The notes beneath the pieces are model-generated. The model searched no databases. It was given only the letters and a program-made list of their open reading frames with translations, and was not told where the DNA came from. The position numbers were made by a program, and so were the translations under genes. A stretch of 64,000 nucleotides of DNA from Verrucomicrobium sp. BvORR106 (lineage in GTDB: Bacteria > Verrucomicrobiota > Verrucomicrobiia > Verrucomicrobiales > Verrucomicrobiaceae), in contig NZ_BATR01000181.1 in assembly GCF_000739655.1 (NCBI RefSeq), forward strand, positions 124,001 through 188,000, read 5' to 3'. Position 1 is the first letter of the stretch. The number at the start of each line of letters is the position of its first letter. This document shows positions 51,115 to 58,967 of the stretch, piece after piece.

Positions 51115-52362
51115 TCACTCCCACTTCAGGTCCAGGCCGAGCTTGTTGGCGCCCGCACCTTCCTTCACATCCCAGACCAGAGCTTCCCCGCCCTTGTTGG
51201 AGAGGGTCGTGGTGCTCACCGAGCCAGCTGGCGCATCTTGGTCCGTGATCGCCGCAGCCACTGCTGAAGTATAGCTCACCGTCAGCTTGTTCTTTCCCAA
51301 CACCGCGCCATCACGGGCGGGCAGGTTGAATTTGCCGCTCATCACCCGCGCCGTCACCTCAGGGGCATGGGGATTCTCGGGAGTGAAGGTGACGCTGCCC
51401 CAAGCCACCGGAGTGCCGTTCACACTGACGGTTCCCTCCACCGCGCCACGCTTCGTGGTGGCTGGGCTCAGGAAACCCTCGTTGCGCAACCAGTCCGCCA
51501 GATGTTTACCCCAGGTGGACAGCACCGGATCTCCCTGAAAGAGCCCCACGCCATGAGGTCCGCGACGGTAGATGTGCATCTCTGCCGGCACCTTGTTCTT
51601 GCGCAGGGCCAGGTAAAACGCCACGGCATTCTCCGCAGGCACCACCGTGTCTTCATCCGTCTGGAAGATGAAGGTCGGCGGCGTGTGAGGCGAGACGTTG
51701 CGCTCACTCGAGACCTGGCGGGCAATCTCCTCGTTGTCCTTGTCCGGACCGAGCAGATTGTTCCTTGAACCCCGGTGCATGTAGCCCTCGGTCATGGAGA
51801 TCACCGGGTAGCACACCACCAGGAAGTCCGGCCGGGAGCTGAGCTTGTCGATGGGATCGGGTGCATTTGGATCCCCGTTGTCGAAGAGCGTGCCCACCGT
51901 GCTGGCCACGTGACCGCCCGCGCTGAAGCCGATGACGCCGATGCGTCCCTTGTCCACCCCCAGCTTATCCGCATTGGACCGGAGCCACCGCACCGCCCGC
52001 TTGGCATCATTGAGCTCGGTGGGATGGTGATAACCTGCGGACCCGAGCCGATAGTAGCAGACCACCGCCGTCACCCCCAGGCTGTTGTAGAACTTCGCGA
52101 TCTGCCTGCCCTCGTGATCGGCAGCCAGCCCACCGTAACCCCCTCCCGGCAGAACCACCACCCCGGCGCCGCAGGATTTCTCCTTGGCCGCAGGGAAGAT
52201 TTCCACCCGGGGCACATCCTTCGGCTCCGTCCCCTTAGCCCCCGGCGCTCCCTCCGGCCAGAGCGGCACGGATTCAGGGGCAGCCGCGTTGACCGCACTG
52301 TTGAAGAACATTCCCAAGGCACAAACGATGGCTGGACCAGGCAGGTAGAATTTCAGGTTCAT
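51115..52362 (-). CDS. Secreted alpha/beta hydrolase (acetyl-xylan-esterase-like) with C-terminal beta domain
   Basis: The 415-residue precursor has a signal peptide MNLKFYLPGPAIVCALGMFFNSAVNAA. The hydrolase domain (about 30-300) has VVVLPGGGYGGLAADHEG (oxyanion), nucleophile motif GVIGFSAGGHVAST, acid DTVVPAENAV and catalytic His in RGPHGVGLF. These resemble CE7-like or BD-FAE carbohydrate esterases. A C-terminal region (about 310-415: GAVEGTVSVNGTPVAWGSVTFTPENPHAPEVTARVMSGKFNLPA) is a carboxypeptidase-regulatory-like beta fold. It probably deacetylates plant or algal glycans. The ATG at 52362 is chosen for the signal peptide. Confidence 0.88.
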   Translation of the reverse strand: MNLKFYLPGPAIVCALGMFFNSAVNAAAPESVPLWPEGAPGAKGTEPKDVPRVEIFPAAKEKSCGAGVVVLPGGGYGGLAADHEGRQIAKFYNSLGVTAVVCYYRLGSAGYHHPTELNDAKRAVRWLRSNADKLGVDKGRIGVIGFSAGGHVASTVGTLFDNGDPNAPDPIDKLSSRPDFLVVCYPVISMTEGYMHRGSRNNLLGPDKDNEEIARQVSSERNVSPHTPPTFIFQTDEDTVVPAENAVAFYLALRKNKVPAEMHIYRRGPHGVGLFQGDPVLSTWGKHLADWLRNEGFLSPATTKRGAVEGTVSVNGTPVAWGSVTFTPENPHAPEVTARVMSGKFNLPARDGAVLGKNKLTVSYTSAVAAAITDQDAPAGSVSTTTLSNKGGEALVWDVKEGAGANKLGLDLKWE

Positions 52363-52918
52363 GGAAGCAGTAGTAGCAGGTGCGATTGCAGAGAGACGAG
52401 AAGATTGTGGAAGAGAAACGCAGTTCACTGAACAAAACTTCAACGGGAGGCAATTCCCCCGCGAGAACATCCTTCGCAGCCACGCCAGCTGTATCCCACA
52501 ATGAACTCTTGGGACCCCAAGGAGCGGCGGTTTGTGCTTGCACAACCGCCGATGGGAAAACGGATAGTCTGGCTAAATTACCTTGGTGAATCACGGAGTC
52601 GCGACGTTGCATCCTCGATATGCAGGAGGCAGCGATGCCACCTCAGAAGGGCCAAAGGTCCGGCTTCAAGCCAGCCTTGGGCAACGCCCAAGGAATAGAT
52701 GACCAAATAACCTTTGAGGGCTGAAGGCCCGACCTCACCAAACCTGCCCGCGACGAGCAACCCTGAATGCCCCCCGGGCTTTCAGCCCGTTCGCCAAAGG
52801 GAGATCATCGGCCTCACCACTTTTTCTCTGATGGCATTGGTCCCGCATGCGGGACGGCTCAGAACAAACTGAATGAGCAATCCGCACTGCCCGGCGAACC
52901 GAGTAGGGTTCAGGATGC
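52363..52918. other. Gene-poor 556-bp interval with a cluster of hairpin repeats
   Basis: I see no supportable gene here; a 65-codon frame from 52501 looks like chance. Four separate palindromes stand out: CCTTGGGC-AAC-GCCCAAGG (52675-52693), GGGC-TGAAG-GCCC, CGGGCT-TTC-AGCCCG, and GTCCCGCATGCGGGAC, a perfect 16-mer at 52840-52855. Such mixed hairpins resemble REP-like intergenic repeats. They mark the edge of the accessory stretch that follows. Confidence 0.6.
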
Positions 52919-53281
52919 TCATGTCGTCAGAAGTCGGCCCTGATAGATAACGGAAAATGACCTGGCCCATGCCATATCAGGGCAACTCAACAGGTTGCGG
53001 CAAATACTGCTGACCCGTTGATCATGGTAATTCTGATGGAAGCGAATGTCGATCCGCCCCGGCACGATCGTCGCTGCCAGAGCATTGCCCCGATAATCGT
53101 CCTCGTAGGAAACACCTTCCCGCTTCACATCACGATGCTGGATCGAACCCGGAAAAAACACCGCAACCGTATCAATCAAAAGGCACTTCACGAAGTAACC
53201 TGGCTGTTCGATGCAGTGCTGTATGGACTCGATACCAGCAATCGTCATGTCATGATTGATTGGCGTCCAATGGACCGACAT
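52919..53281 (-). CDS. Hypothetical protein, 120 residues
   Basis: The protein begins MSVHWTPINHDMTIAGIESIQHCIEQPGYFVKCL. It contains hydrophobic and basic segments (KCLLIDTVAVFFPGSIQHRD, ATIVPGRIDIRFHQNYH). No family is recognised. It overlaps the 3' end of the preceding membrane-protein gene by 32 bp in another frame, which suggests a translationally coupled pair. Base composition is less GC-rich than most of the window, in line with acquired DNA. Confidence 0.55.
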   Translation of the reverse strand: MSVHWTPINHDMTIAGIESIQHCIEQPGYFVKCLLIDTVAVFFPGSIQHRDVKREGVSYEDDYRGNALAATIVPGRIDIRFHQNYHDQRVSSICRNLLSCPDMAWARSFSVIYQGRLLTT

Positions 53282-53609
53282 TCTTACGGCGAGACCTCAG
53301 TACGAAATACGAAAGGATCAACGATTGGATGACAGCAGCAATGTTTACCGCTGTCATGGACGGCGAGAAGCCAAATAGCATGCCTACGCTCGTTGTGACG
53401 AGATTCGCAGGCTGGTAAAAAAGAATGGCCAATATGACGAGCGGACTCGTGTAGCTGATATACCAGGGATGGTAGTCTTCCCTCATCATCGTGAACGGGA
53501 GAAACAAGCACGGCAAAGGAATCCAGACGGCAATCAGCAAAAACAAGCGGCGCAATGGAGAGTTTCTCATGACTTGACCACCTGCGAGTGAGACGGAGTT
53601 GTCGTTCAT
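53250..53609 (-). CDS. Small membrane protein with several transmembrane segments
   Basis: The 119-residue product has three hydrophobic segments: RLFLLIAVWIPLPCLFLPF, LVILAILFYQPANLVTTSVGMLFG, and AVNIAAVIQSLILSYFVLRSR. The C-terminus is basic (RSRRKNVG). The ATG at 53609 is used; an ATG at 53570 is possible. The family is not recognised. It lies between two unrecognised genes of the same strand, overlapping the downstream one by 32 bp. Confidence 0.6.
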   Translation of the reverse strand: MNDNSVSLAGGQVMRNSPLRRLFLLIAVWIPLPCLFLPFTMMREDYHPWYISYTSPLVILAILFYQPANLVTTSVGMLFGFSPSMTAVNIAAVIQSLILSYFVLRSRRKNVGPLDANQS

Positions 53610-53697
53610 CGTATGTCTAACCCGTGACAACGACGAATGCAAGACTTTGCCACTGGGACCAACTCCTGCCTGAGAGTCATTTCTGAACTGCGCTGAT

Positions 53698-54231
53698 CTA
53701 CTCTCTGCTCGGCTTTCGGGAGACAGTACTCGCCACGTCCACGAAGTCAGCCTTGTTGATGTCTGCATACTCCTCCGGAGAGATCAATCCTGTACTGCCG
53801 TCTGAGTACGCCACAGCATGAGTCGGAGGCCCCGGCCACCGCCAGATTCCCACCCTATGTTCGGGGACGTTGCTGTAGGGAGTATCACAGACCGCAACGA
53901 TCCTTCGCGCTGTCTCAGAAAAACTGATTTTCCCGGATGCAACGTAAAACTTGGCTTCGCGATTCCAGGAGGAGTCAACCAAAGCTGCGAGCTGATCCAA
54001 TTCGGCATCGGAAAGTTCCGAGAAGTTGAAGCTCCCGTCGTGCCTTTCGGCGATCGCCATCGCAGCGAAATTTTTCAGACTGTGCACCCTGTGCAACGCA
54101 GATGAGTTCCCACCACAATTTGAAGTACGCATCATCGGCGTGAAGCTCAACCCGACAAGAATCGCCGACAAGGTCACCGTAGCAATCACGACAAATCGCC
54201 AGAGAGCTTTGAACCCATTCACGATGCTCAT
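53698..54231 (-). CDS. Hypothetical membrane-anchored protein
   Basis: The 177-residue protein has one N-terminal membrane segment (LWRFVVIATVTLSAILVGLSF) and a soluble part with SELSDAELDQLAALVDSSWN and WRWPGPPTHAVAYSDGSTGLISPEEYADINKADF. The latter half (HAVAYSDGS) faintly recalls type II secretion-like or DUF1559 C-termini. I cannot assign a family. The ATG at 54231 is chosen as start. It is the first of three small same-strand genes in the accessory stretch. Confidence 0.6.
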   Translation of the reverse strand: MSIVNGFKALWRFVVIATVTLSAILVGLSFTPMMRTSNCGGNSSALHRVHSLKNFAAMAIAERHDGSFNFSELSDAELDQLAALVDSSWNREAKFYVASGKISFSETARRIVAVCDTPYSNVPEHRVGIWRWPGPPTHAVAYSDGSTGLISPEEYADINKADFVDVASTVSRKPSRE

Positions 54232-54414
54232 CCTAGAAGCTTCTTTAGTGGGCCTCGCCCTCACAGCAGCACCCGGTCTGTTGTCGAGGCGAACGCCATT
54301 TTGAACCCTATCTTAGATTCCAACCTCTAGACTCACCTTCCAGCCGTTAGGCAAAAGCGCTTGGCAGACCAGGGTGGGTTGCATGACCAACCGTACAGTG
54401 ACACACCACTTCAT

Positions 54415-55518
54415 TCACTTCTCCCGAAGCATATTCCGAGCGGACAGCCATTCGTGAAGCGCGTCAATCCTTTCGGTGTTCGGCCCTTGGGGGGTGAACG
54501 TCGGACAAAGCCAACCACCTTCGGAGTGTTCGTTCCATGCGTAAACCAGGATGGTGTTGGCGGGAGCTTTGTCTGAATTGGCATGGGTCCAGGCAAAGGC
54601 AGACTCCATACTGGCAACCAATTGCTTGGGTGTCGCCGACCAGCCGACAAAGTCCTTCTCAATGTTTTCGCGGGGATACCAAGCGACATGAGTGTCCCGA
54701 AAAGGGGTGGGATCCCAACCGGTGCCCACATTGGGGATGATTTCTTTGAGCTTGGAGTAGTCGCTCCAGTTCTTCTCCATACCGCCTGCATACATGCTGA
54801 CCGCGTCAGCGCCGACCGTTTCGCAGGCCTGCGCCGCCTCCGCGGCAGTCCAGCCCATCATGGCAACGTAGGGACTCTTGCCGCAGGAGTTTATCGAGAG
54901 CTCTCGCAACACCGCAAGGTCCTTGCGGGCGATTGGCGTGAAGAGATAAATCAGGGGACGGCCGTCGAGCACCTTCTGGTACTCCGGCTTGGCAAACTCC
55001 GCGGCAAGCCAGGGCGCGTCTCGATTCATGTCGAACGGATTTGTCCCCAAAACGACACACCATTTGAGCCCCTCCCGCTTGGCCGAAGTCAGATAGAAGT
55101 TGCGCGCGAGCTCCATCCCGCTGCCAGGTGGGTACCAATCAAACGCCCAGTAGTCGATGCCAGCATGGATGGCATAGCCGATCTCTGCGTCCATGATCTC
55201 CTGAGAGAGAGGTTTGAACTTGATGGAATCCGGACCAGTCGAGCCCACAAAAAAGGGTGCGCGATGCCGATACTTCGACGGACTGAGAACTCGCTCGCAG
55301 TCCCTCCCGACCTCGCAGTTGTTTCCCCAACCATCCCACCGGATGGCACCGATCAAAGGGCGTGCTGATGACGCAGGCGGAGTCGCCTCCTCGATGCCTT
55401 CCTTCCCGCCAGCCTCCCTTCCCTCATTTTCGGGAGTTTCGGCAGCCGGAGCCCCGAGGGGCACGGCAATGCCAAGGAAAAGCGCGGTGCTGAGTTGGAT
55501 GAAATGCCTGGATGTCAC
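54415..55518 (-). CDS. Secreted glycoside hydrolase family 99-like (GH71/99, WbsX-type) protein
   Basis: The protein of about 367 residues starts at GTG 55518 (VTSRHFIQLSTALFLGIAVPLGAPAAE), a signal peptide; a TTG at 55554 is also open. The catalytic-type region shows IGAIRWDGWGNNC, MDAEIGYAIHAGIDYWAFDWYPPGSGMELARNFYLTSAKREGLKWCVV, PLIYLFTP and ILVYAWNEHSEGGWLCPTF. This is the GH99-like/WbsX barrel seen in endo-mannosidase relatives. The AWNEHSEGG loop carries the likely catalytic acid. Substrate unknown. Confidence 0.8.
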   Translation of the reverse strand: MTSRHFIQLSTALFLGIAVPLGAPAAETPENEGREAGGKEGIEEATPPASSARPLIGAIRWDGWGNNCEVGRDCERVLSPSKYRHRAPFFVGSTGPDSIKFKPLSQEIMDAEIGYAIHAGIDYWAFDWYPPGSGMELARNFYLTSAKREGLKWCVVLGTNPFDMNRDAPWLAAEFAKPEYQKVLDGRPLIYLFTPIARKDLAVLRELSINSCGKSPYVAMMGWTAAEAAQACETVGADAVSMYAGGMEKNWSDYSKLKEIIPNVGTGWDPTPFRDTHVAWYPRENIEKDFVGWSATPKQLVASMESAFAWTHANSDKAPANTILVYAWNEHSEGGWLCPTFTPQGPNTERIDALHEWLSARNMLREK

Positions 55519-55770
55519 CGGATCGGATTGTTTGTTCGGATAGAAGGCCAGCAAGCGAAGAGTACGACAATACTGCTGTAGAACTTGCCTAGTTTCCGAT
55601 CAACCTAACCAGTCGCCCTAGACTGGCGAGGATGAGCCTATCGAATGGCATATGTGCCTAGCCCTGGCTGAATCCCCCGATTATTTGAACACGCATGCTA
55701 TGCACCTAGCGCCCCCGAACTCAGCTACCGCCGGAGAGTGTTTGCTATAGTTCTTGGTAGGGTGGCGAGG

Positions 55771-56328
55771 TCATTGGGGTGTGGTCTTCATGGCATGCTC
55801 CAGCGTCCGGAAGAGAGCAACAATGAAGTCGGTCTTGTTGTCCTCAATACGATACTGGGCGGAGGTAAATGGAAAGCTGCGAGTTGGCGGATGTTCTGCG
55901 ACCAGCGCGACGTCGCTGCCATGACTGTCAGTGACCCGCGCCCAACGGACGCCCAAATGCTGGATGGAGTGTGCGCCGAGAGCACAGCCGACGATGCGGG
56001 TAACGTCCTCGGCTGCAAATGTGCCGCGCCTGCCGGATTTAAGCCAAGCCGCGAAAGCCATGTCCAAGTCCTCAAGGTCGTCGCCCGTGCGATCGGCGGC
56101 AGAAATGAATGCCGTGATGAATTCTGGAATGCGTTTGTGATCACGTTCGATGGCGGCACGCTCTTCGGGTGTGAGTTCGGTAACGGTGTCGTTGAAGTCC
56201 TTTCGGTTGGGAATGGCACCTTCCTTGAAGGTTACTTCGCCGGACGGAGTTTGGATCGTGACTGGTTTTTTGTCATCTGCCATAGCGAGGACAGTTGCGA
56301 GTAGAATGGGCGCGATGAAGTGCTTCAT
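55771..56328 (-). CDS. Secreted DUF3806-domain protein
   Basis: The 185-residue protein has a short signal peptide (MKHFIAPILLATVLA) and a soluble region with IPEFITAFISAADRTGDDLEDLDMAFAAWL, FAAEDVTRIVGCALGAHSIQHLGVRWARVTDSHGSDVALVAEHP and DFIVALFRTLEHAMK, which fits DUF3806. The family function is unknown. The ATG at 56328 lies 17 bp from an attC-like repeat that follows the upstream SMI1/KNR4 gene. It may therefore be a mobile cassette gene. Confidence 0.75.
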   Translation of the reverse strand: MKHFIAPILLATVLAMADDKKPVTIQTPSGEVTFKEGAIPNRKDFNDTVTELTPEERAAIERDHKRIPEFITAFISAADRTGDDLEDLDMAFAAWLKSGRRGTFAAEDVTRIVGCALGAHSIQHLGVRWARVTDSHGSDVALVAEHPPTRSFPFTSAQYRIEDNKTDFIVALFRTLEHAMKTTPQ

Positions 56329-56344
56329 GGGAGAACGCGAGGAC

Positions 56345-56437
56345 GCCTAATGACCCAGGCTCAGCGCCCCGGCCCACGGGACGCCACGAATGCATCTGCA
56401 ACGCTCAAGCAGGGTTCGCTGCAGCGCATGGTTCGGC
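56345..56437 (-). repeat. attC-like or cassette-associated repeat element
   Basis: On the minus strand the 93-bp element begins GCCGAAC (R''-like), contains the palindrome CGCTGCAGCG and a GC-rich inner stem, and ends ATTAGGC (R'-like). It lies between the stop of the SMI1/KNR4 gene and the start of the DUF3806 gene, where a gene-cassette recombination site would be. Reading through it gives the peptide NHALQRT. Only one copy is seen in the window and the R' site is imperfect. Confidence 0.4.
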
Positions 56438-56452
56438 CGCAAATCTATGGTC

Positions 56453-56971
56453 TCAATCATTGTCAAACTCTCCTGCTTGAACCTTAGTGGCGAATTCCGG
56501 AAAAGAAGCCCCTCTGTCATCCGTGTCTCCGGTCTCGTGTGACCAGCGAACAACTGGTGACTCGCCCTGCGAATCCCGACGCGAATAGTCGAAGCAATAG
56601 TAGTCGCCAGTGCCGTAGTCAGCGAACGGAAGCAAGTGGGTGAAGTCGCGCTGCTCGTCGGCGAAGTTGTCGAGCCACCGCGTCCACCCCTCGCGAAACC
56701 TGCGGTCAATCGAATCCCAAGTCATGCGAGGGTCGCGCCGGTCCATCACGGGAAAAATCGTGACCGCCTCGATCCCATGTCCGTTATTTTGGAGCAGCCA
56801 CCCCCTGAAGGATGGAGGGAACGTCCGCCCGAGCGCAGCCTCTGCGTTGGCGATGGCGTCGTCCGTTGTTCCGAAGACTCTGGGGTGTTTGCCGCTCATG
56901 GCGTGTGATAGCGGTTTAACAAGTATACTTACCAACGAACCATTTTCGACTGCGGGGACCTGTTTGCTCAT
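56453..56971 (-). CDS. SMI1/KNR4 family protein
   Basis: The 172-residue protein shows the SMI1/KNR4 (SUKH) pattern: IANAEAALGRTFPPSFRGWLLQNNGHGIEAVTIFPVMD, then RFREGWTRWLDNF and LPFADYGTGDYYCFDYSRRDSQGESPVVRWSHET. In bacteria this fold is the most common immunity protein of contact-dependent toxin systems, though orphan copies occur. No toxin gene lies next to it. It is followed by the attC-like element. Confidence 0.87.
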   Translation of the reverse strand: MSKQVPAVENGSLVSILVKPLSHAMSGKHPRVFGTTDDAIANAEAALGRTFPPSFRGWLLQNNGHGIEAVTIFPVMDRRDPRMTWDSIDRRFREGWTRWLDNFADEQRDFTHLLPFADYGTGDYYCFDYSRRDSQGESPVVRWSHETGDTDDRGASFPEFATKVQAGEFDND

Positions 56972-57054
56972 GCCGTGGTCTCACTGACGTCTCCAAACCG
57001 CGGCACACAGCTCAATCGTACCGTTAGTCCGTTCGTTTGCAATCTCAAGAGTTC

Positions 57055-58299
57055 CTACTGCTTATCTGGGTTCAACATCGAATCAGGCGAGACTTTGGCA
57101 CCCTGCGCCTTGTTCGCATTGGTTCGTTTCCCTGTGGCGTCGATCAGACACAGGTCAGAGGGCCACTTAGAATTGTCATCGAAGATGACCTCTCCGGTCT
57201 TTGTGTTGAGGTACAGCGAGGTGTACCTTGGTTCATTGGCGTCGACGATGAAATAGGCCCAATGACCAAGTTCGCCTTCTTTTGGCGTGGCGCCTGTGAG
57301 TTTGGTCAGGAACTCAATGAGTTCGGGGGTGTTCCAGTGCAAGCGATCCCCCTGCGTCCGCAATCGTATGCCTGTCGCGCCTCCGGAAGCAAACCGCTTG
57401 GCAACGAATGGATGCTTTAGCGCAACATCGACCGCAGCAAGCAGGTCTTTCGGTGTGACTGAGGCCTCAATGCGCTTGTCATCCACAACAGGAAGCACAA
57501 TCTCGATTCCGACCTCGGGCTTCATCTCCTTTCTCGGCCTGAGATCTGCCGTCCAAGTCTTGCCCTCCAAAGAGCAGCTTGAATACGTGCCTCGCATCGC
57601 CTCGATTCCTGAAACCTCAAAGTGACGCTCGAACTCTGCCTTGAATGGACTTGCGGCGAAGAGCTCCTCTCCTCTCGTTTTGGCCGCAGCCCTCTCTTCT
57701 GCCCAAATCTCCCTTTCGCTCTTCGCGCCCTCATCTCGATCTCGAATGAGGATCTCACCCGTCTCGTAGTCAAAGCTATAGGAAGTCTTGTCGACCATGA
57801 CCAAATGGAAGGTCCCTCCGTAAAATCCATTCGGCTTCGTCTGAATGGTGGGAACCCACCTGTAGTGACTCACCGACTCCTCCAGCAATTCAGGTTTGGC
57901 GATGAGTTCCCGAACTTGGTATTGCTTGATCAGCTTGCCCTGGTGATAAAAAGCAATCGCCAAATCCGTGTGTTTCTCCTGATCACTTGCCCAGGGCCCA
58001 AATCGAACCAGATACTGCCCATCCTCGGACAACTTGGCATTGAAGGTATACCAATCTTCGGTTCGCCACATCTCGGCAAACTCTCCTGCATCCGTGATCT
58101 TGTACGCAACACCGAACGCCTTGCGGTCGATCACAAATTCATCTCCGTTTTGGCGCCACTTCGCAGGAACCATTTTGAAAAGGTAGTCACCACGCTCGGA
58201 AAGAATCACCCATGGAAACGGGGAGGCTGGAGAATCAGCTATCGCCATTCGGAAAGGCAACACGGCGACCATGACTGCAATGATCCAAGTAAGCTTCAT
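57055..58299 (-). CDS. Large secreted hypothetical protein
   Basis: The 414-residue precursor has a signal peptide MKLTWIIAVMVAVLPFRMAIAD. The soluble part has beta-rich stretches (PWVILSERGDYLFKMVPAKWR, WYTFNAKLSEDGQYLVRFGPWAS, FHLVMVDKTSYSFDYETGEIL) and a charged helix (REIWAEERAAAKTRGEELFAAS). A C-terminal region (HWAYFIVDANEPRYTSLYLNTKTGEVIFDD) looks like a second copy of the same beta unit. I do not recognise a family. The ATG at 58299 is chosen for the signal peptide. It closes the accessory stretch. Confidence 0.65.
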   Translation of the reverse strand: MKLTWIIAVMVAVLPFRMAIADSPASPFPWVILSERGDYLFKMVPAKWRQNGDEFVIDRKAFGVAYKITDAGEFAEMWRTEDWYTFNAKLSEDGQYLVRFGPWASDQEKHTDLAIAFYHQGKLIKQYQVRELIAKPELLEESVSHYRWVPTIQTKPNGFYGGTFHLVMVDKTSYSFDYETGEILIRDRDEGAKSEREIWAEERAAAKTRGEELFAASPFKAEFERHFEVSGIEAMRGTYSSCSLEGKTWTADLRPRKEMKPEVGIEIVLPVVDDKRIEASVTPKDLLAAVDVALKHPFVAKRFASGGATGIRLRTQGDRLHWNTPELIEFLTKLTGATPKEGELGHWAYFIVDANEPRYTSLYLNTKTGEVIFDDNSKWPSDLCLIDATGKRTNANKAQGAKVSPDSMLNPDKQ

Positions 58300-58385
58300 T
58301 TTCTTAAGGGAACTGAGGACTACAACCATAGAAGCACATCTATCGCGGGATTCTGCCATGGCGACAGGGGACCGATGAAGGGCAC

Positions 58386-58853
58386 CTACCTCCCCCGCCC
58401 CACTGGCACAAACCGCAGCTTGGTCGCCAGGACCTCATCATGCTCGGACTCCGCCCACGGCCCTTTTGATGCTTCGCGGACATAACCGAACACCTGCCAG
58501 AAAGACGGACCTTCATCCGCCGCGGCTTGAGCCCCCAACCGGGTCGCTCCAGCCGCGATGCGATACGGAGCGGCGTACATGAACTTCACATCCAGCACAA
58601 AATCCCGGTCCACACGAAAGACCTCGGTTCCCGTCAGGACGGAGTCACTCTCCGGCCCCCGAGGTGGCGAGAGATGCTTCAAGCCCGGGAACGACTTCTT
58701 GAGATGCGCACGCAGGGCGGGATCGGGTAGCGCTGCCAGTCTGTTCCGGTAGGCGGCCTCCCGTTGTTTGACGTCGCCAGACGCTGCCGACCCGGCACAG
58801 CTGGCGAGCAACACCGGCAACAACCACACCATGCAAAGCCATGCGGACCTCAT
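58386..58853 (-). CDS. Small secreted lipoprotein of unknown function
   Basis: The 155-residue precursor has a lipobox LLASC near residue 19 (AWLCMVWLLPVLLASCAGS). The mature part contains ALPDPALRAHLKKSFPGLKHLSPPRG and VDRDFVLDVKFMYAAPYRIAAGATRLGAQ. No family is recognised. The ATG at 58853 starts the lipoprotein signal. It is divergent from the SUMF1 gene; the 114-bp gap holds both promoters. Confidence 0.65.
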   Translation of the reverse strand: MRSAWLCMVWLLPVLLASCAGSAASGDVKQREAAYRNRLAALPDPALRAHLKKSFPGLKHLSPPRGPESDSVLTGTEVFRVDRDFVLDVKFMYAAPYRIAAGATRLGAQAAADEGPSFWQVFGYVREASKGPWAESEHDEVLATKLRFVPVGRGR

Positions 58854-58967
58854 AGGAAGGCATCTCAACAGATGGCCCCCGGATTGGCAAGAAGTTGCCA
58901 GATGAAGTTTTTCTGCGGCCCTATTTTATCACTTTTCAGTTTGGCGAGTTCGACTAGCATCCCGCGC

